NCBI GenBank assembly: GCA_004020365.1
Contig: SAQR01000024.1
Span: 19,021-83,020, forward strand
Length of the DNA stretch: 64,000 bases
Direction of reading: 5' to 3'
From: Mesorhizobium sp.
Lineage (GTDB): Bacteria > Pseudomonadota > Alphaproteobacteria > Rhizobiales > Rhizobiaceae
The notes beneath the pieces are model-generated. The model was not told where the DNA came from, did no database searches, and saw only the letters and a list, made by a program, of their open reading frames with translations. Positions 45,796-55,186 of this stretch are shown piece by piece. The position numbers were made by a program, and so were the translations under genes. Each line of letters starts with the position of its first letter. Position 1 is the stretch's first letter.

Positions 45796-46509
45796 ATAGA
45801 AGAATGCGAAAATGAACACCCACACCAGGTCGACGAAATGCCAGTAGAGCCCCATGATTTCGACGTGCTCGTAGCGGCCCCTGCGACTGGTGAAGAATCC
45901 GGGCCGGCCGGTTTCGTAATCTCCGCGCCAGACCTTTCGCGCCACGATGATCAGGAAGATCACCCCGAACGTCACATGGGTGCCGTGAAAGCCGGTGATC
46001 ATGAAGAAGGATGACCCGAACTGCGCCGCACCCCACGGATTGCCCCAGGGCCGTACTCCTTCGTTGATCAGCTTGGTCCATTCGAAGGCCTGCATGCCGA
46101 CGAAGGTCGCGCCGAGTGCTGCGGTCAAAAGCATGAGGATCGCCGTCTTGCGACGGTCGTGGCGGTAGCCGAAATTCACCGCCATGGCCATCGTTCCGCT
46201 GCTCGAGATCAGCACGAAGGTCATGATCGCGATAAGGATCAGTGGAATATCCGAGCCGCCAATATGAAGCGAAAAGACCTCGCTCGGATTGGGCCACGGC
46301 ACCCGGGTGGACATGCGGGCGGTCATGTAGGAGAGCAGAAAGCAGCCGAAGACGAAGGTGTCGCTGAGCAGGAAGATCCACATCATGGCCTTGCCCCAGG
46401 ACACGTTCTTGAACGCGCGCTGATCCGATGACCAGTCGGCGGCGACGCCTTGCAAGCCCGTCGGCCGCGGCTGTGCTTGGCCAGTATGCGTCAGTGTCGC
46501 GTCTGCCAT
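45787..46509 (-). CDS. Cytochrome c oxidase subunit III
   Basis: 240 residues, seven-helix type: WGKAMMWIFLLSDTFVFGCFLLSY, GATFVGMQAFEWTKLI, FGSSFFMITGFHGTHVTFGVIFLI and the final EIMGLYWHFVDLVWVFIFAFFYLW are classic subunit III motifs (the FHGxHV and YWHFVD signatures). It is preceded 13 bases upstream by a second, different subunit III-like gene. Confidence 0.94.
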   Translation of the reverse strand: MADATLTHTGQAQPRPTGLQGVAADWSSDQRAFKNVSWGKAMMWIFLLSDTFVFGCFLLSYMTARMSTRVPWPNPSEVFSLHIGGSDIPLILIAIMTFVLISSSGTMAMAVNFGYRHDRRKTAILMLLTAALGATFVGMQAFEWTKLINEGVRPWGNPWGAAQFGSSFFMITGFHGTHVTFGVIFLIIVARKVWRGDYETGRPGFFTSRRGRYEHVEIMGLYWHFVDLVWVFIFAFFYLW

Positions 46510-46522
46510 CCGTCCGGCCCTC

Positions 46523-47227
46523 CTAGGTCAGCAACTGTCGGCAAATCTCGATAAAACTCGCGGCCCAGCCGGCCAGAAGTGCAAAAATGGCGAGCCAGAC
46601 GAAAAGCAGGAAATGCCAGTACATGGCGCACAGTTCGACACCGAGGCGAAGCCGCTCCGGCCGCGTTCCGTTCCAGGCGCCGGCAGTTGTTCTGCCCAGG
46701 CCCACCAGCCCGCCAAGTATGTGCAGGCCATGCATCCCGGTTATCAGGTAGAAAAAACTGTTGGCTGGATTGGCGGTCAGCAAGTAGCCGCCGGCGGTCA
46801 GTTCCCGCCAAGCCACAAGCTGTCCGACCAGGAAGGCAAGCGCGGTGAGCCCAGCCGTAACGAGGCCGAGCCTGACCGCGTCGATCTCGCCCCGGCGCGC
46901 AGCGACCGAGGCGCATTGCAGCGCGATGCTGCTCAGGACCAGCACGCCGGTGTTGAACCAGAGCACGCGCGGCAGCGGAAGCGCCTGCCAGTCCGACAGC
47001 GCCATGCGCATGAAATAGGCGCTGGTGAAAAGCGCAAACAGGCAGCCGACGACGGCGAGGAAGACGCCGAGACCGATCTTTGCGGTCGGCAGCGCCGATC
47101 CTTCCAGGCCGATAGTGTCCCCGATCAAACCCTGCTCGAGCCATGGCTTGGCCATCAGCCGCTGGTGGGAAAGCCACCATCCGGCAAAGCCGGCGATGAC
47201 GAGGAGGAAGACCAGGATGACGCTCAT
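46523..47227 (-). CDS. Second subunit III-like cytochrome c oxidase protein
   Basis: 234 residues with seven helices. SAYFMRMALSDWQALPLPRV, FFYLITGMHGLHILGGLVGL and ELCAMYWHFLLFVWLAIFAL show the heme-copper oxidase subunit III pattern, but divergent from the neighbouring gene. The start overlaps the end of the subunit I gene by 4 bases. Two adjacent subunit III genes resemble the coxMNOP alternative oxidase of Bradyrhizobium. Confidence 0.88.
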   Translation of the reverse strand: MSVILVFLLVIAGFAGWWLSHQRLMAKPWLEQGLIGDTIGLEGSALPTAKIGLGVFLAVVGCLFALFTSAYFMRMALSDWQALPLPRVLWFNTGVLVLSSIALQCASVAARRGEIDAVRLGLVTAGLTALAFLVGQLVAWRELTAGGYLLTANPANSFFYLITGMHGLHILGGLVGLGRTTAGAWNGTRPERLRLGVELCAMYWHFLLFVWLAIFALLAGWAASFIEICRQLLT

Positions 47228-48993
47228 GCCGGCTCTCTGGAGGTTCCGAAGGAGCCCGGCATGTTTTGCGGGATAAAATCCTCCTTGGCGCCCGGCACGC
47301 TGTAGTCATAGGCCCAGCGATAGACGATCGGCAGTTCCTTGCCGAAATTGCCATGGGCGGGCGGTGTTTCCGGCGTCTGCCACTCGAGCGTCGTGGCGCG
47401 CCACGGATTGCCGCCGGCCTCGCGGCCGTGGCGGATGCTCCAGATCAGATTGAACAGGAACACGATTTGGGCGAAGCCGACAAGGAACGCCATGATGCTG
47501 ATGAACGCGTTCAGATCGTTGGCCGACTCGGTCATCACTGTCGTGGCAGTCAGTTCGTGGTAGCGGCGCGGCACGCCCATCAGGCCGATGTAGTGCATGG
47601 GAAAGAAAATCAGATAGGCACCGAGGAAGGTGACCCAGAAATGGAACTGGCCCATCGCCTCGTTCAGCATCCGGCCGGTGACCTTCGGGTACCAATGATA
47701 GATCGCGCCGAAGATCACCAGGATCGGGGCGACGCCCATGACCATATGGAAATGGGCAACGACGAACATCGTGTCCGACAGCGGAACGTCGACGACGACG
47801 TTGCCGAGAAACAGTCCGGTCAGACCGCCATTGACGAAGGTGACGATGAAGGCCAGGGCAAAAAGCATCGGCACGGTGAGGTGGATGTCGCCGCGCCACA
47901 GCGTCAGCACCCAGTTGTAGACCTTGATCGCGGTCGGCACGGCAATGATCAAGGTCGTGGTGGCGAAGAAGAAGCCGAAATAGGGATGCATGCCGCTGAC
48001 ATACATGTGGTGTGCCCAGACCACGAAGCTCAGCGCACCGATGCCGACGATGGCCCAGACCATCATCCGGTAGCCGAAGATGTTCTTGCGCGCATGGGTG
48101 CTGATCAGGTCGGACACGATGCCGAAGGCCGGCAGCGCCACGATGTAGACCTCGGGGTGGCCGAAGAACCAGAACAGATGCTGGAACAGGATCGGGCTGC
48201 CGCCGCCGTGCTGCAATTGCTCGCCCATCTCGACGATGGCGGGCATGAAGAAGCTGGTGCCGAGCGCACGGTCGAACAGCATCATCACGCAGGCGACAAA
48301 CAGCGCCGGGAAGGCGAGCAGCGCCATGATGGTTGCGGTGAAGATACCCCAGACGGTCAGCGGCAGGCGCATCAGCGTCATGCCGCGTGTGCGGGCCTGC
48401 AGCACCGTCACGACGTAGTTCAAGCCGCCCATGGTGAAGCCGATAATGAACAGGATCAGCGAGACGAGCATCAGGATGATGCCCCAGTCCTGGCCGCCTG
48501 GTGTGCCGGACATGATCGCCTGCGGCGGGTAAAGCGTCCAGCCGGCGCCGGTCGGGCCGCCGGGCGCAAAGAAGCTCGACGCCAAAACCAGCACCGCGAG
48601 CAGGTAGATCCAGTAGCTCAGCATGTTGACATAGGGAAAGACCATGTCGCGGGCGCCGACCATCAGCGGGATCAGGTAGTTGCCGAAGCCGCCCAGGAAC
48701 AGCGCCGTGAGCAGGTAGATCACCATGATCATGCCGTGCATGGTGATGAACTGGTAGTAGGCTTCGGGGCTGATGAAGTCGAACGTGCCGGGGAAGCCGA
48801 GCTGCAGCCGCATCAACCAGGACAGCACCAGCGCCACCAGGCCGATTGCCGTCGCCGTCGCCGAATACTGGATGGCAATGACCTTGGCGTCTTGTGAAAA
48901 GACGTATTTCGTCCACCAGCTGTGCGGATGATAGAGTTCCATCTCCGCGACTTCGGCCGGCGGTACCGCATCTGCAGGTGTGACATCGACCAT
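47224..48993 (-). CDS. Cytochrome c oxidase subunit I
   Basis: 589 residues, the catalytic heme a3-CuB subunit. The low-spin heme histidine is in FITMHGMIMV, the CuB His and proton-channel Glu in FWFFGHPEVYIVALPAFG, the His pair in VVWAHHMYVSG, and the later heme ligands in VVAHFHMVMGVAP. GGAGGTG precedes the ATG. It lies between subunits II and III in one operon with overlapping or short spacers. Confidence 0.96.
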   Translation of the reverse strand: MVDVTPADAVPPAEVAEMELYHPHSWWTKYVFSQDAKVIAIQYSATATAIGLVALVLSWLMRLQLGFPGTFDFISPEAYYQFITMHGMIMVIYLLTALFLGGFGNYLIPLMVGARDMVFPYVNMLSYWIYLLAVLVLASSFFAPGGPTGAGWTLYPPQAIMSGTPGGQDWGIILMLVSLILFIIGFTMGGLNYVVTVLQARTRGMTLMRLPLTVWGIFTATIMALLAFPALFVACVMMLFDRALGTSFFMPAIVEMGEQLQHGGGSPILFQHLFWFFGHPEVYIVALPAFGIVSDLISTHARKNIFGYRMMVWAIVGIGALSFVVWAHHMYVSGMHPYFGFFFATTTLIIAVPTAIKVYNWVLTLWRGDIHLTVPMLFALAFIVTFVNGGLTGLFLGNVVVDVPLSDTMFVVAHFHMVMGVAPILVIFGAIYHWYPKVTGRMLNEAMGQFHFWVTFLGAYLIFFPMHYIGLMGVPRRYHELTATTVMTESANDLNAFISIMAFLVGFAQIVFLFNLIWSIRHGREAGGNPWRATTLEWQTPETPPAHGNFGKELPIVYRWAYDYSVPGAKEDFIPQNMPGSFGTSREPA

Positions 48994-49082
48994 ATAGGAA
49001 CACCTCCGTGCCCTTTTCGGCCAGACTCGACAGTTTCGAGCCGTGCCGCAATTTCAATCCAAATAGCCGTCCTTGCCGGCGT

Positions 49083-49898
49083 CTACTCTGCCGAGCCCAC
49101 CTGCTGTGGGGCCGACAATTGCGCAAAAGTCTGCTGTTCGCCGAGCCAGGCCAGATAGTCCTCCGGCGTGTCGACCATGACCACACCATTCATCAACGGG
49201 TGCCCCTGGCCACAAAGCTCGGCACACAGGACCTGAAAAGTTCCGGTCTTGGTCGGGGTGAACCAGAAATAGGTGACCGAGCCCGGGATCATGTCCATCT
49301 TGGCGCGGAATTCCGGCACGTAGAAATCGTGCAGCACGTCGATCGAGCGGAGCAGCATCTTGACCGGCTTGCCAACCGGCAGATGCAGATCGGCGGCTTC
49401 GACGACGACATCGTCCTGGCCGTTGGCATCACTGGCGTTCACGCCGAGAGGATTTTCGGGGCTGACGTTGCGGGTGTCGGACATGCCGAGCTTGCCGTCC
49501 TTGCCGGGCAAGCGGAAACTCCACTGCCATTGCTGGCCGACGACTTCGACCACTGTTGCGTCGCTTGGGACGCTGACGAACTGGTTCCAGACGAACAGGC
49601 CGGGAACCAGCATGGCGGTGACGCCGATTGCGGTGACGATCGTCAGCCACCATTCGAGCCGCTTGTTCTCGGGTTCGTATGCGGCCTGGTTGCCTTCCCG
49701 ATGACGGAAGCGGAAGACGCAATAAGCCATGAATAGGACGACGGCGGCGAAGACGACGCCGGTGATCCAGAAGGTGATGATGATGGTGTTGTCGATATAG
49801 TCCCAGTTAGAGGCAATCGGCGTCCACCACCATGGGCTCAGGAAGTGGAACAACACTGAGCCCACAACTACCAAAACGAGTACAAGCGCTATGGCCAT
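49083..49898 (-). CDS. Cytochrome c oxidase subunit II with CuA site
   Basis: 271 residues. Two N-terminal membrane helices (ALVLVLVVVGSVLF, and TIIITFWITGVVFAAVVLFM) are followed by a periplasmic cupredoxin domain. The CuA ligands are complete: His in SIDVLHDFYVPEF, and Cys, Glu, Cys, His and Met in LCAELCGQGHPLMNGVV. It therefore accepts electrons from cytochrome c, not from quinol. I chose ATG 49898 (MAIALVLVLVVVG) because GGGAGGA sits 7 bases upstream. The frame extends to 49922. First gene of the cox operon. Confidence 0.95.
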   Translation of the reverse strand: MAIALVLVLVVVGSVLFHFLSPWWWTPIASNWDYIDNTIIITFWITGVVFAAVVLFMAYCVFRFRHREGNQAAYEPENKRLEWWLTIVTAIGVTAMLVPGLFVWNQFVSVPSDATVVEVVGQQWQWSFRLPGKDGKLGMSDTRNVSPENPLGVNASDANGQDDVVVEAADLHLPVGKPVKMLLRSIDVLHDFYVPEFRAKMDMIPGSVTYFWFTPTKTGTFQVLCAELCGQGHPLMNGVVMVDTPEDYLAWLGEQQTFAQLSAPQQVGSAE

Positions 49899-50004
49899 AT
49901 CCCGTTCCTCCCGGCATTCCAAGGGCGCGAAGCCGTCCCAGGAAATGCCAAATGCATCATAGCTCGATTTCCGGTCGCAATTCTAGTGCGGTCTTCCCGT
50001 CAGC

Positions 50005-50135
50005 CGAAAACGCAAGAGCGATGATGTGGAAGAACCCAAGAAGAAGAAGAAGACTGCGGCGAAGAAAAAACCTGCTCGGGCACCGAACAACACGACTTCC
50101 TGCCGAATAGTGAAAGGCCGCGTCGCGGGGTCGAT
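50005..50135 (+). pseudogene. Fragment resembling the 3' end of trigger factor
   Basis: The segment GATGTGGAAGAACCCAAGAA and onward (50026 to about 50125) aligns with the last codons, stop and start of the terminator of tig: GAAGAGCCCAAGAAGAAG, the AAGAAGAAAG lysine block, and then ACCGAACAACACGACTTCCTGC against GCCGAATAACACGACACTCTGC, followed by AAAGGCCGC. Similarity ends soon after, and no complete reading frame exists. It lies in the 390-base gap between the cox operon and the LysR gene, which otherwise shows nothing. Confidence 0.6.
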
Positions 50136-50286
50136 GCTGATTCGGGATGGTGCACCGGGATCAGGCGATTGGTTTTGAGCAGACCGGCTCCTGCTGTCCT
50201 GGCTGTCCGGGCTGCTGTCGGGGCGAGGCAAGGCCGATTTCGATTGCCGTGATCGGATCAGCAACGCTCGCCTTGACCGCTGCGCT

Positions 50287-51195
50287 TTAAGCGATCCAGT
50301 GGGTTGTTGCGGCGCAAATGTCTCGAACACAGCCGCGCAGCCAGCGGTGCGCCGGATCGGCATCCAGCCGCGGGTGCCACAAAAGTGAGACCGTGATTTC
50401 CGGCAGGGGAACCGGCAGAGGGAACCAGAACATTCGAGCGCGCAGGTTTCCCGTATAGCGTTCGGGAACACTGGCGATCAGGTCTGAGGCACGCGCCAGG
50501 GCCAGAGCTTCCGAAAAGCCGCCGACGACCGTCACGACCTCCCGTTTCAATCCTAACGGCGCAAGGGCATCGTCGATCGGTCCCCTGTCGAGCCCGCGAC
50601 GGGAGATGAGGATGTGCCGGCCGGCTGCGTAGCGGGCTGGGGTCATCGTGACCCCGCACAATGGATGTCCCATCCGCACGACGCCGACGAAACGATCACG
50701 GAACAGCGCTTGCGCGCGCACCTCCGGTCCCGTGGCCTTTCCGACAACGCCGGTTTCCAGGTCTACGCTGCCGTCGCGCAGAACCGTGCTGTCCTTGTCC
50801 GGCTTCAATACAAAACGCAGTCGCACGCCCGGTGCCTGTTCGCCGACGCGCGCAATGAGATCCGGCCCGAAATTCTCGACAAAGCCGTCCTGGTTTCTGA
50901 GCGTGAAGGTCCGCACAAGCCGTTTCAGGTCGAGCATCTCAACAGGGCGCAAAACGGCTTCGGCGTCCTGCACAAGCTGACCGACGCGCTCGCGGAGCTC
51001 GAGGGCCCGAGGTGTCGGAACGAGGCCGCGTCCGGCCCTGACCAGCAGCGGATCGCCCGTCGTCTCACGCAATCGCGCCAGCGCCCGGCTCATCGCCGAC
51101 GGGCTCAGCCGCAGCCTTCTGGCGGCGCGCGCCACGCTGCCTTCCGTCAGCAACACGTCAAGCGTGACAAGCAGATTGAGATCGGGATGCGGCAT
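50287..51195 (-). CDS. LysR-family transcriptional regulator
   Basis: 302 residues. The N-terminal winged helix-turn-helix (LNLLVTLDVLLTEGSVARAARRLRLSPSAMSRALARLRE) matches the family, followed by an effector domain of the NodD/LinR-like type (PHPDLNLL start). It is divergently oriented to an MFS exporter gene with 147 bases between them, the usual sign that it controls that gene. The effector is unknown. Confidence 0.94.
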   Translation of the reverse strand: MPHPDLNLLVTLDVLLTEGSVARAARRLRLSPSAMSRALARLRETTGDPLLVRAGRGLVPTPRALELRERVGQLVQDAEAVLRPVEMLDLKRLVRTFTLRNQDGFVENFGPDLIARVGEQAPGVRLRFVLKPDKDSTVLRDGSVDLETGVVGKATGPEVRAQALFRDRFVGVVRMGHPLCGVTMTPARYAAGRHILISRRGLDRGPIDDALAPLGLKREVVTVVGGFSEALALARASDLIASVPERYTGNLRARMFWFPLPVPLPEITVSLLWHPRLDADPAHRWLRGCVRDICAATTHWIA

Positions 51196-51342
51196 ACCCT
51201 AATCGTAGCATGGCCGGCATGATCAGACATAGCGTCAAACGCAATGGTCAAGTGCAAATGATGCGCCTTCCGCCACATCAAGCAAAGGACTACCTGTCTG
51301 CCAGCTCCGTTTCGGGAGTCGCGCCAGAAAACGGAGTTCATC
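51196..51342. promoter_or_regulatory. Divergent LysR/MFS promoter region
   Basis: 147 bases shared by the divergent regulator and transporter. It should hold a LysR-type T-N11-A operator. I do not see one strong enough to name. ACGGAG before the TTG start of the MFS gene is clear. Confidence 0.4.
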
Positions 51343-52791
51343 TTGAAGCCAATCGATGCAGGACGGGCAGTCGCCGGAAATCCAGAACGGGCACCTGCGG
51401 TTCGGTGGGCGCTCGCCAGCCTTTCGCTGTCAATGTTGCTTTCCTCGCTCGGCATCAGCATCGCCAATGTCGCCTTGCCGACGTCGACGCAGGCGTTCGA
51501 CGCCTCATTCCAGGAGGTCCAGTGGATCGTGCTGGCTTACCTCCTCGCCATCACCACCCTGATCGTCAGCGTCGGGCGACTGGTTGACATCACCGGTCGC
51601 CGGCAGCTGCTGCTGGCCGGGCTGTTCCTGTTTACGGTGGCCTCGGTCCTGTGTGGCGTCGCGCCGACGCTGTGGCTGCTGATTGCCGCCCGGGCGGCCC
51701 AGGGCTTGGCGGCGGCCATCATGATGACCCTGACCATGGCTTTTGTCGCCGACACGGTGCCGAAGGCAAGGACCGGCAGTGCGATGGGGCTGCTCGGAAC
51801 GATGTCGGCGATCGGCACCGCTCTCGGTCCCTCGCTCGGCGGTCTGCTGATTGCCGGAGCCGGTTGGCGGGCGATCTTCCTCGTCAACGTGCCACTGGGC
51901 TTGCTGGCATTTGGTCTCGCCTATCGCTATCTGCCGGCTGATTGCCGGGGGCCGAAGACGGATCGGGTCGGCTTCGACGTTGTCGGGACGCTGCTGCTTG
52001 CCCTGACGCTTGGCGCCTATGCGCTGGCGATGACGATCGGGCGTGGCAGTTTTGGCCCGCTCAACCTGGCTCTGTTGGTGGCTGCAGTCTTGGCGGCCGG
52101 CTTTTTTGTGCTTGTCGAGGCGAGAGTGGCGTCGCCTTTGATCCGATTGGCCGCGTTCGGCAATACGACGTTGAGTGCGAGCCTCGCCACGAGTGCACTC
52201 GTGGCGACGGTGATGATGGCGACGCTGGTGGTCGGGCCGTTCTATCTGTCTCGTGCGCTCGGGCTCGACGCGGCTGTTGTTGGCATCGTCATGTCGGTCG
52301 GTCCGCTTGTCGCCGCGCTGACCGGTGTTCCGGCTGGTCGCATAGCCGACCGTTTTGGCGCTGGGCGCATGACCGTCATTGGGCTCATCGCGATAGCCGC
52401 CGGTTGCTCCATTTTATCCGTGATGCCGGCAATATCGGGCATCGCTGGCTACATCGTCCCGATCGCCGTCATCACATCAGGCTATGCGCTGTTTCAAACG
52501 GCAAACAACACCGCTGTCATGTCGGATATCCGCCCGGACCAGCGGGGCGTTGTTTCCGGCCTGCTCAATTTGTCGCGCAATCTCGGGCTCATCACCGGCG
52601 CATCCGTCATGGGCGCTGTGTTCGCATTCGCCTCCGAGGCGATCGACATCGCAACGGCGCGGCCCGACGTCGTCGCCACCGGTATGCGGATCACGTTTGC
52701 GGTCGCAGCAATACTGATTGTCGTCGCGCTCGCCATCGCGGTCGGAGGCCGCGCTCTCGCGGCACGCCCGTCGCTGCGTGGCGTGTCATGA
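51343..52791 (+). CDS. MFS multidrug exporter, DHA2 (EmrB/QacA) family
   Basis: 482 residues with 14 predicted membrane segments. Motif A appears as GRLVDITGRRQLLLAG, motif C as GTALGPSLGGLLIAGAGWRAIF, and the second-half loop as PAGRIADRFGAGRM. Members export drugs and dyes with the proton gradient. The start is TTG at 51343, six bases after GGAG. The substrate is unknown. The divergent LysR gene is its likely regulator. Confidence 0.93.
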   Translation: MKPIDAGRAVAGNPERAPAVRWALASLSLSMLLSSLGISIANVALPTSTQAFDASFQEVQWIVLAYLLAITTLIVSVGRLVDITGRRQLLLAGLFLFTVASVLCGVAPTLWLLIAARAAQGLAAAIMMTLTMAFVADTVPKARTGSAMGLLGTMSAIGTALGPSLGGLLIAGAGWRAIFLVNVPLGLLAFGLAYRYLPADCRGPKTDRVGFDVVGTLLLALTLGAYALAMTIGRGSFGPLNLALLVAAVLAAGFFVLVEARVASPLIRLAAFGNTTLSASLATSALVATVMMATLVVGPFYLSRALGLDAAVVGIVMSVGPLVAALTGVPAGRIADRFGAGRMTVIGLIAIAAGCSILSVMPAISGIAGYIVPIAVITSGYALFQTANNTAVMSDIRPDQRGVVSGLLNLSRNLGLITGASVMGAVFAFASEAIDIATARPDVVATGMRITFAVAAILIVVALAIAVGGRALAARPSLRGVS

Positions 52792-52836
52792 CACGAGACA
52801 GGACGCTTTCGGGCCGATGCTTGTTGAAACAGGGCG

Positions 52837-53601
52837 TCAGATCAGCAGCAGGCCCTTCATGCTGGCATGACCCTTCTTGCCGATGATGATGTGATCGTGG
52901 ACGGCGATGCCGAGCGGTTTGGCCGTCTCGATGACCAGCTTGGTCATCTCGATGTCGGCGCGCGACGGCGTCGGGTCGCCTGACGGATGATTATGCGCCA
53001 GAATGATCGCGGTGGCGGAGAGTTCGAGCGCGCGCTTGACCACTTCGCGCGGATAGACCGGCGTGTGGTCGACGGTGCCGACCTGCTGCACCTCGTCGGC
53101 GATCAGCGCGTTCTTCTTGTCGAGAAACAGGATGCGGAACTGCTCGCGCTCCTCGAAGGCCATGACCGACCGGCAGTATCCGAGAACCTGCGTCCAGGAC
53201 GACAGCACCTCGCGGCCCTTGATTTCGCTACGTGCCGCGCGCTGGGCCGTGGCGGCAACGATCTTCAGCTCGAGCGCCACCGTTGGACCGATACCTCTAA
53301 CCTCCTCGAGCCGTGCGACGGGCGCGCCAAGCACCTCCGCCAGCGTGCCGAAGCGTGCCAGCAATGCCTTGGCAAGAGGCTTGGTGTCGGCGCGGGGGAT
53401 CAGGCGAAAGAGCAAGAGCTCCAGCAATTCGTAGTCGGGCAGGGCGTCGGAACCGGCCGCAAACCGTTGGCGCAAGCGGTCGCGATGGCCGAGATAATGC
53501 GGCTTTTCGACCGACTTATCGACCGAATTGGCTTTCGCGAGCGATTTTATCGGTGTTTCGGGAAAGAAGATCCGTTCGTCTTCGTCGCTGTTTTTTCCCA
53601 T
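52837..53601 (-). CDS. radC: RadC family JAB-domain protein
   Basis: 254 residues. A helix-hairpin-helix-like N-terminal part ([20 protein letters not shown]) precedes the JAMM metalloprotease-like domain with [21 protein letters not shown], which carries the HxH, Ser and Asp metal ligands. Despite the name, a DNA repair role is not established for the family. It lies 48 bases downstream of map, probably in the same transcript. Confidence 0.94.
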   Translation of the reverse strand: MGKNSDEDERIFFPETPIKSLAKANSVDKSVEKPHYLGHRDRLRQRFAAGSDALPDYELLELLLFRLIPRADTKPLAKALLARFGTLAEVLGAPVARLEEVRGIGPTVALELKIVAATAQRAARSEIKGREVLSSWTQVLGYCRSVMAFEEREQFRILFLDKKNALIADEVQQVGTVDHTPVYPREVVKRALELSATAIILAHNHPSGDPTPSRADIEMTKLVIETAKPLGIAVHDHIIIGKKGHASMKGLLLI

Positions 53602-53649
53602 AGGCCGCCCGCATTTTCTTGGCCGGAAGCATGCGGCCCTCGCACAACA

Positions 53650-54477
53650 CTATGCCGGCAGGCCCGGGCGGTCGAGGTTTTTTGGCGACAGCGTGAAAAT
53701 CTCGCATCCCGTATCGGTGACGCCGATGGTGTGCTCGTACTGCGCCGACAGCGAGCGGTCGCGTGTCACCGCCGTCCAGCCATCCGACAGCACTTTTACG
53801 TGCGGCCGGCCGAGATTGATCATCGGTTCGACGGTGAAGATCATGCCCGGCCGCATCTCGACGCCCTCGCTGGCGCTGCCATAGTGCAGGATGTTTGGCG
53901 CATCGTGAAAGAGCTGGCCGACGCCGTGGCCGCAGAAATCGCGCACCACAGAGCAGCGCTCGGCTTCGGCGTAGGTCTGGATGGCGGCGCCGATGGCGCC
54001 GGTGCGGGCGCCGGGCCTGATCGCGGCGATGCCGCGCATCAGGCATTCATGCGTGACCTCGAGCAGGCGCTCGGCGGCGCGCTTGATCGTGCCGACCGGA
54101 TACATGCGCGAGGAATCGCCATGCCAGCCATCGAGGATGTAAGTGACATCGATGTTGACGATGTCGCCGTCCTTCAACGGCTTGCTGTCGGGGATGCCAT
54201 GGCAGACGACGTGGTTGATCGAGGTGCAGGACGACTTGGTGTAGCCGCGATAGTTGAGCGTCGCCGGTAATGCGCCGTGATCCATGCCGAACTCGAAGAC
54301 GAAGCGGTCGATGGTTTCGGTGGTGACGCCCGGCGCGACGATCGACACCAGTTCGTCGAGGCAGCGCGCGGTGAGATCGCAGGCCTTGCGCATGCCGGCA
54401 AAGCCTTCTTCGCCATAGAGGCGGATCTGGCCGGTGTTTCTGAGCGGTGCCGTGGCGGCGTCGAGATAGGTGACCAT
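53650..54477 (-). CDS. map: Type I methionine aminopeptidase
   Basis: Removes N-terminal methionine from nascent proteins. All metal ligands are visible: the two Asp in DGDIVNIDVTYILDGWHGD, His in CGHGVGQLFHDAPNI, Glu in GMIFTVEPMI and Glu in SAQYEHTIGVT. The substrate-side His is in SINHVVCHGIPD. 275 residues, starting at MVTYLDAATAPLRNTG. The frame continues 52 codons upstream without family similarity. Confidence 0.95.
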   Translation of the reverse strand: MVTYLDAATAPLRNTGQIRLYGEEGFAGMRKACDLTARCLDELVSIVAPGVTTETIDRFVFEFGMDHGALPATLNYRGYTKSSCTSINHVVCHGIPDSKPLKDGDIVNIDVTYILDGWHGDSSRMYPVGTIKRAAERLLEVTHECLMRGIAAIRPGARTGAIGAAIQTYAEAERCSVVRDFCGHGVGQLFHDAPNILHYGSASEGVEMRPGMIFTVEPMINLGRPHVKVLSDGWTAVTRDRSLSAQYEHTIGVTDTGCEIFTLSPKNLDRPGLPA

Positions 54478-54753
54478 TGTGTCCGTCTTGCCGGGTGAAA
54501 GGGCTTCTGATGAGCCCGCGAGAGAAAGTCTCCCAGATTTGGCACCGGATGGCGCCAGGTTCAAGGACGAACTGCCGGCGATCGGGCTCAAGCCGGTGAT
54601 ATTCACGCTTTGCGGCCTCCATCTTCGGCCCATGCCGAGCTGTTCGTCCGCACTGACGACATATTTCTGAACAGGATGTGGGCCTGGGCGAAAAGCCGGT
54701 CAAAGCAACTTGTTGCGACGAGCGGCGTTGCTGCGCGTTCTGGAGAGACAGGA

Positions 54754-55050
54754 ATGGACAGATTGCAATTCGAGGTGCCGGTGCGCATCACGACCGCGCC
54801 TGGCCTGCCGGTCGAGGAAATCTACAGCGTCGAACAGGCGCTGGATTTCCTGCAAGGCTGGCCGGTTCGCCGCCAGGGCGCGCTCTATCAGGCGGCGTTC
54901 AACGCCTGCTTCGGCGCCACCGTCGACCTGGTCGAGACCGAGGAGGCTTGCCGGGCGTTCATGGCATTCTGCCGGGTGAGCCGCCTGCTGGCCAGGGACA
55001 TGATGGTTCCGCGCAAGCGCGGAGGCGAGGCGAGGGGGCTGAGGGCTTAA
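54754..55050 (+). CDS. DUF982 small protein
   Basis: 98 residues. The DUF982 pattern is seen in EEIYSVEQALDFLQGWPVRRQGALYQAAFNACFGA. The family is common and often multicopy in Rhizobiales, with unknown function. GGAGAGACAGG precedes the ATG at 54754. The 276-base gap to map holds no other recognised feature. Confidence 0.8.
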   Translation: MDRLQFEVPVRITTAPGLPVEEIYSVEQALDFLQGWPVRRQGALYQAAFNACFGATVDLVETEEACRAFMAFCRVSRLLARDMMVPRKRGGEARGLRA

Positions 55051-55186
55051 CGGCCGAGCGGGCAAGTCCCAGCAAAATTGCTTGATGCCTAGCTCCATGT
55101 GTTCACGAGTGACAAAACTGCCCCTCGGTGGCAAAGCCTTTCGGTGATGCTGTGCCAACCAGCCACGAATCGGCTATGCGTCGCGC

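Noticed and set aside
47266-48897. 543-codon frame antisense to cytochrome oxidase subunit I
   Set aside because: The product is His/Asp/Arg-rich without structure, while the minus strand carries all heme and copper ligands.
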